Positions 5,550 to 6,495 of a stretch of 6,495 nt of DNA are shown piece by piece. The stretch's first letter is position 1, and every line of letters starts with the position of its first letter. Source of the DNA: DASYSL01 sp036003365. Its GTDB lineage: Bacteria > Eisenbacteria > RBG-16-71-46 > DASYSL01. The notes under the pieces are model-generated. The model saw only the letters and a list, made by a program, of their open reading frames with translations. It ran no database searches and was not told where the DNA came from. The DNA lies in contig DASYSL010000097.1 of NCBI GenBank assembly GCA_036003365.1, positions 1-6,495 of the forward strand, written 5' to 3'. A program made the translations under genes and the position numbers.

Positions 5550-6495
5550 TCACGCGGAGCCTCGCTCCGCGCCTGCCGTGGCCGCGGCGCGGCCACTCGC
5601 TCTCCCCAATGCCTGATCGAGATCGCGGATGAGATCCTCCGCGTCCTCGATGCCCAACGACAAACGCACCATGTTGTCCGGCACGCCCGCGCGCTCGCGC
5701 TCGGCTGCGGTGAGCGCGTAGTGCGACGAGGTCGCCGGAATCGAAACCAGAGACTCTACGCCGCCCAGGCTCGGCGCCAGACGGAACAGCTTGAGATTTT
5801 CCGCGAAGCGAATGGCTTGGGCACCGTCGCCGCGCACGTTCACCGTCACCATGCCGCCGTACCCCGACATCTGACGGCGCGCCGTCTCGTGGTCGGGGTG
5901 CGCCGGCAAACCGGGATAGTACACGCGTTCGACCTTGTCGTGATCGGCCAGGAAGCGCGCCACCTCCAGGCCGTTCACGTTGTGGGCCTCCATGCGCACG
6001 GCCAGCGTGCGCAGCGAGCGCTCGAGCAGGAACGCGCCATGGGCATCGAGCACGCCGCCGAAAATCTTGCGCGTCCGCCACACGCTCTTGATGTGCTCGC
6101 GCGAGCCGGCCACGACCCCGGCGATCAAGTCGGCGTGGCCAGCCAGGTACTTGGTCGCGCTGTGCACGACGAGGTCGATGCCCAGCTCGATGGGCCGCTG
6201 GTTGATCGGACCGGCGAACGTGCCGTCGAGCAGGGTGAGGGCGCCGTTCGCGCGGGCGCGGGTTGCCGCATCGCGGAGATCCACGCAGCGCAACGTCGGG
6301 TTGGTCGGCGACTCGAGATAGACGAGCGCCGGACGGCGCGCCAGTCCGGCCGCGAATTCGGCGTCGTTGTTGGCGCCGAACCAGTCCACTTCGAGGCCCA
6401 GCCGCGGCGCCCAGTGCGTGAAGAACTCGTGCGAGCCGCCATAGATCTCGCGCTGGGCCAGGACGCGCTCGCCCGCGCGCACGAACGACACCACC
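5550..6495 (-). CDS. metB: Cystathionine gamma-synthase-like PLP enzyme (5' end cut by window edge)
   Basis: This is the C-terminal 315 codons or so of a Cys/Met-metabolism PLP enzyme; roughly the first 70-100 residues lie beyond the right edge, and the apparent first GTG codon is internal. Counting from the GTG at 6494, YGGS (18-21) holds the tyrosine that stacks near PLP. ESPTNPTLRCVDL is at 61-73. D90 in LLDGTFAGP should bind the pyridine nitrogen. K115 in HSATKYLAGH is the Schiff-base lysine. SLGGVES (242-248) and R277 in VRLSLGIED are the substrate-carboxylate region. The family joins cysteine with an activated homoserine to make cystathionine, or runs the reverse gamma-lyase reaction. 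DGTFA.P.NQ and ESPTNP.LRCVD resemble plant-type cystathionine gamma-synthases. The cysteine typical of methionine gamma-lyase is absent at YGGS. Synthase is favoured, but gamma-lyase cannot be excluded from sequence. The C-terminal 15 residues or so are an Ala/Gly/Arg-rich tail. Confidence 0.9.
   Translation of the reverse strand, partial: VVSFVRAGERVLAQREIYGGSHEFFTHWAPRLGLEVDWFGANNDAEFAAGLARRPALVYLESPTNPTLRCVDLRDAATRARANGALTLLDGTFAGPINQRPIELGIDLVVHSATKYLAGHADLIAGVVAGSREHIKSVWRTRKIFGGVLDAHGAFLLERSLRTLAVRMEAHNVNGLEVARFLADHDKVERVYYPGLPAHPDHETARRQMSGYGGMVTVNVRGDGAQAIRFAENLKLFRLAPSLGGVESLVSIPATSSHYALTAAERERAGVPDNMVRLSLGIEDAEDLIRDLDQALGRASGRAAATAGAERGSA

Noticed and set aside
3397..5616. Very long plus-strand open frame (about 739 codons)
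   Set aside because: It runs antisense across the GAF, mnmA and TPR genes and into the end of the PLP-enzyme gene. Its translation is low-complexity Gly/Ala/Arg/His-rich with no domain, as expected opposite GC-rich coding DNA.
5533..6081. N-terminal extension of the TPR protein into the upstream gene
   Set aside because: The extension is Arg-rich nonsense overlapping the PLP enzyme; the AGGAGG at 5542-5547 and the signal-like N-terminus fix the start at 5532.

Overview
The window is a dense run of six protein-coding genes, all read from the minus strand. Reading order is therefore from high to low coordinates. Gaps between genes are only about 13 to 61 bases. I see no tRNA, rRNA, mobile element, CRISPR array, convincing intrinsic terminator or promoter. 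The DNA is very GC-rich, so several long plus-strand open frames are antisense shadows of the real genes. The gene set suggests a free-living, aerobic, high-GC Gram-negative bacterium: a large cytoplasmic hybrid histidine kinase, a type II NADH dehydrogenase, and a TPR protein with an export signal or anchor. Myxococcota, Gemmatimonadota or an Eisenbacteria-like lineage would fit, but the sequence alone does not fix the taxon.

Layout in reading order: (1) the C-terminal 315 codons of a PLP-dependent trans-sulfuration enzyme, most like cystathionine gamma-synthase (cut by the right edge, stop at 5550); (2) a TPR-repeat protein with an N-terminal signal or anchor (4771-5532); (3) tRNA 2-thiouridylase MnmA (3586-4734); (4) a single-domain GAF protein of the free-methionine-(R)-sulfoxide-reductase type (3045-3524); (5) a 903-residue GAF-PAS-PAS-PAS-HisKA-HATPase-REC hybrid histidine kinase (320-3031); (6) the first 95 codons of a type II NADH dehydrogenase-like flavoprotein (cut by the left edge, start at 287).

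The genes could form one transcription unit, although no promoter or terminator was proven. A loose sulfur and redox theme runs through them: methionine/cysteine trans-sulfuration, tRNA thiolation, a methionine-sulfoxide-reductase-like GAF protein, a kinase whose first PAS domain carries a four-cysteine motif, and a quinone-reducing NADH dehydrogenase. That link is inference; a housekeeping gene string that happens to be co-directional is equally possible.

The observations most worth following are the Cys4 motif in the kinase's first PAS domain, the loss of one of the three fRMsr cysteines in the GAF protein, and a perfect 9-bp inverted repeat just upstream of the GAF protein's ribosome-binding site. 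I found no clear evidence of a wholly new system; most of the window is ordinary chromosomal coding sequence.
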